Below are positions 14,446 through 15,717 of a stretch of DNA of 15,717 bases, piece by piece. Position 1 is the first letter of the stretch. Each line of letters starts with the position of its first letter. The notes under the pieces are model-generated. The model searched no databases. It saw only the letters and a list, made by a program, of their open reading frames with translations, and was not told the origin of the DNA. The DNA comes from CAIRTT01 sp046075665 (lineage in GTDB: Bacteria > Armatimonadota > Armatimonadia > Armatimonadales > Armatimonadaceae): positions 1-15,717 of the forward strand of contig JBJTQN010000356.1 of the NCBI GenBank assembly GCA_046075665.1. The letters are read 5' to 3'. The position numbers and the translations under genes were made by a program.

Positions 14446-15672
14446 TTAGAGATCCAAAAAGAGTCCATCAGGATTCTCAATCAAATCCTTGACTTTGACC
14501 AGAAAGCGAACAGCAGTTCCACCATCTATGACACGATGGTCGTAAGAAAGCGCAATGTACATCATAGGGCGGATCACAATCTGACCATCTACAACCACAG
14601 GCCGCTCTTTGATACTGTGCAGTCCTAGGATACCGACTTGTGGGTAGTTGAGGATTGGTGTGGACATCAAAGACCCGTAAACGCCACCATTTGTGATCGT
14701 GAACGATCCTCCCGTCATGTCTCCTATACCGAGCGCGTTCTTTTTGGCTTTGTCCGCAATAGTCTTAATCGTGGATTCAATTCCAGCAAAGGAAAGCTTG
14801 TCTGCATCGCGAATCACTGGAACTACTAAGCCATCCTCAACTCCCACTGCGATGCCAATATCAAAGTAGCGCTTGTAGACGAGCTCATCTCCCTGTAGTT
14901 CGGCGTTTACAGCAGGGAACTGCTTGAGTGCGCCAACAACAGCCTTCGTGAAGAAGGACATAAAGCCGAGCCCAACGCCATGTGTTGCGATGAATGAGTC
15001 TTTTGTACGCTTTCGAAGATTTATTACAGCGGACATGTCGACTTCATTGAAGGTCGTCAACATGGCGGCTGTATTTTGCGCAGTCTTGAGGTTTGCAGCA
15101 ATCGTCTGCCGACGACGAGACATACGAACGCGCTCTTCCGGTTTACCAGATGTATTGGAAGCTACTGAAACTGTAGTTGCCGGCTTTGCAGCAGCTGTAG
15201 ACTTCTTCGGTGACCAAGTGGTGTTCTCGACGCCACCGGAGATTACCGATGCAACATCGGTCTTACCGACCTTGCCGGCAGGACCAGTCGCAGCGATCTT
15301 ACTAAGGTCGACTGCGTTGGCAGTTGCCATCGCTTCGGCTACCGGAGTTATTCCTGTCTTCGTGGATGCTTCTGGACTTGTACCTGTGGATGTTTCAGTG
15401 GTGGCTGCTGGCTGCGCAGGCGCTCCTGCAGCAGCTGCACCCGAGATCGTTCCTAGAACGGCACCAACGGTAACTGTGTCACCCTCTTTGAAAGCGATAT
15501 TCGCAATGACTCCGTCAGTTTCCGCCTGCAGAACCTGATTGACCTTATCGGTTTCGAGTTCAACCAGGTCATCTCCAGCCTTTACCGCATCGCCAACCGC
15601 CTTGAGCCATTGGGCAACGGTAGCTTCGACAACAGACTCACCCATGTTGGGTACGATTATTTCGACTGACAT
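14446..15672 (-). CDS. odhB: Dihydrolipoamide succinyltransferase (E2 of 2-oxoglutarate dehydrogenase)
   Basis: This 408-residue protein is the E2 core of a 2-oxo-acid dehydrogenase complex, passing the acyl group from its lipoyl arm to CoA. The lipoyl domain (1-80) has Lys43 in ELETDKVNQ as the lipoylation site. An Ala/Thr/Pro-rich linker follows, then a peripheral-subunit-binding domain (about 115-150, including AATGPAGKVGKTDV). A second Ala/Lys linker leads to the catalytic domain (about 180-408), which opens with RVRMSRRRQTIAANL. It ends with SYDHRVIDGG, carrying catalytic His379 and Asp383. FNEVDMSAVINLRKR and GFMSFFTKA are typical of the succinyl-transferring SucB/OdhB group. The ATG at 15672 has AAGGAG upstream; a longer frame from 15699 adds 9 residues with no lipoyl-domain character. 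The E1 subunit (odhA/sucA) would be expected upstream, beyond the window edge. Confidence 0.95.
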   Translation of the reverse strand: MSVEIIVPNMGESVVEATVAQWLKAVGDAVKAGDDLVELETDKVNQVLQAETDGVIANIAFKEGDTVTVGAVLGTISGAAAAGAPAQPAATTETSTGTSPEASTKTGITPVAEAMATANAVDLSKIAATGPAGKVGKTDVASVISGGVENTTWSPKKSTAAAKPATTVSVASNTSGKPEERVRMSRRRQTIAANLKTAQNTAAMLTTFNEVDMSAVINLRKRTKDSFIATHGVGLGFMSFFTKAVVGALKQFPAVNAELQGDELVYKRYFDIGIAVGVEDGLVVPVIRDADKLSFAGIESTIKTIADKAKKNALGIGDMTGGSFTITNGGVYGSLMSTPILNYPQVGILGLHSIKERPVVVDGQIVIRPMMYIALSYDHRVIDGGTAVRFLVKVKDLIENPDGLFLDL

Positions 15673-15678
15673 TACAAA

Positions 15679-15684
15679 CTCCTT
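15679..15684 (-). promoter_or_regulatory. Ribosome binding site of odhB
   Basis: On the minus strand AAGGAG lies 6 nt before the ATG at 15672-15670. It decides for that start over the in-frame ATG at 15699. In the bases further upstream to the window edge, one frame has a TAA overlapping the odhB ATG (TAATG) and another has a TAA at 15709-15707. An upstream gene could end at either; too little is visible to say. Confidence 0.75.
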
Positions 15685-15717
15685 TGGATAATAATCCATG
15701 AATCCCTTAGGAAAGTG

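Noticed and set aside
14924..15538. A 204-residue plus-strand open frame
   Set aside because: It is antisense to odhB. The Ala/Val-rich product reflects the linker and domain codons of odhB on the other strand.

Overview
The window comes from a bacterium. Genes are tightly packed, start on ATG or GTG, and several have Shine-Dalgarno sites. The gene set is ordinary bacterial metabolism and cell-wall synthesis: a biotin carrier, homoserine dehydrogenase, signal peptidase I, PurC, RimO, two penicillin-binding proteins and a 2-oxo-acid dehydrogenase E2. Base composition is balanced, close to half G+C by eye. I cannot name the phylum securely. The eukaryote-type branching enzyme, the Cys/His-tailed class A PBP and an apparently leaderless start would fit an uncultured lineage such as Armatimonadota, but that is a weak guess. 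I see no mobile elements, CRISPR arrays, tRNA or rRNA genes.

Layout. Positions 1-875 (minus) hold the N-terminal part of a GT39/ArnT-like membrane glycosyltransferase that runs off the left edge. A 75-bp divergent region (876-950) follows, with a -10-like element placed exactly for a leaderless start of accB. From 951 to 14376 every gene is on the plus strand: accB, hom, lepB, purC, an EI24/CysZ-like membrane protein, then a 150-bp gap with possible regulatory sites, then rimO, an unrecognised 612-residue protein with several winged-helix-like segments, a class A PBP, a class B PBP and a GH13_8-type branching enzyme. Most junctions are 0-25 bp or short overlaps, so this looks like two consecutive operons (951-4784 and 4935-14376). 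A perfect 13-bp-stem hairpin at 14401-14431 separates this block from a convergent odhB/sucB-type E2 gene on the minus strand (14446-15672).

How the genes fit together. The first block mixes fatty-acid/carboxylase, amino-acid, secretion and purine functions, as in a housekeeping operon. The second joins a ribosome-modifying enzyme, a putative DNA-binding protein, both glycosyltransferase and transpeptidase steps of peptidoglycan synthesis, and glycogen branching. The 612-residue protein is the least explained gene and the best candidate for something undescribed. No complete novel multi-gene system is evident.
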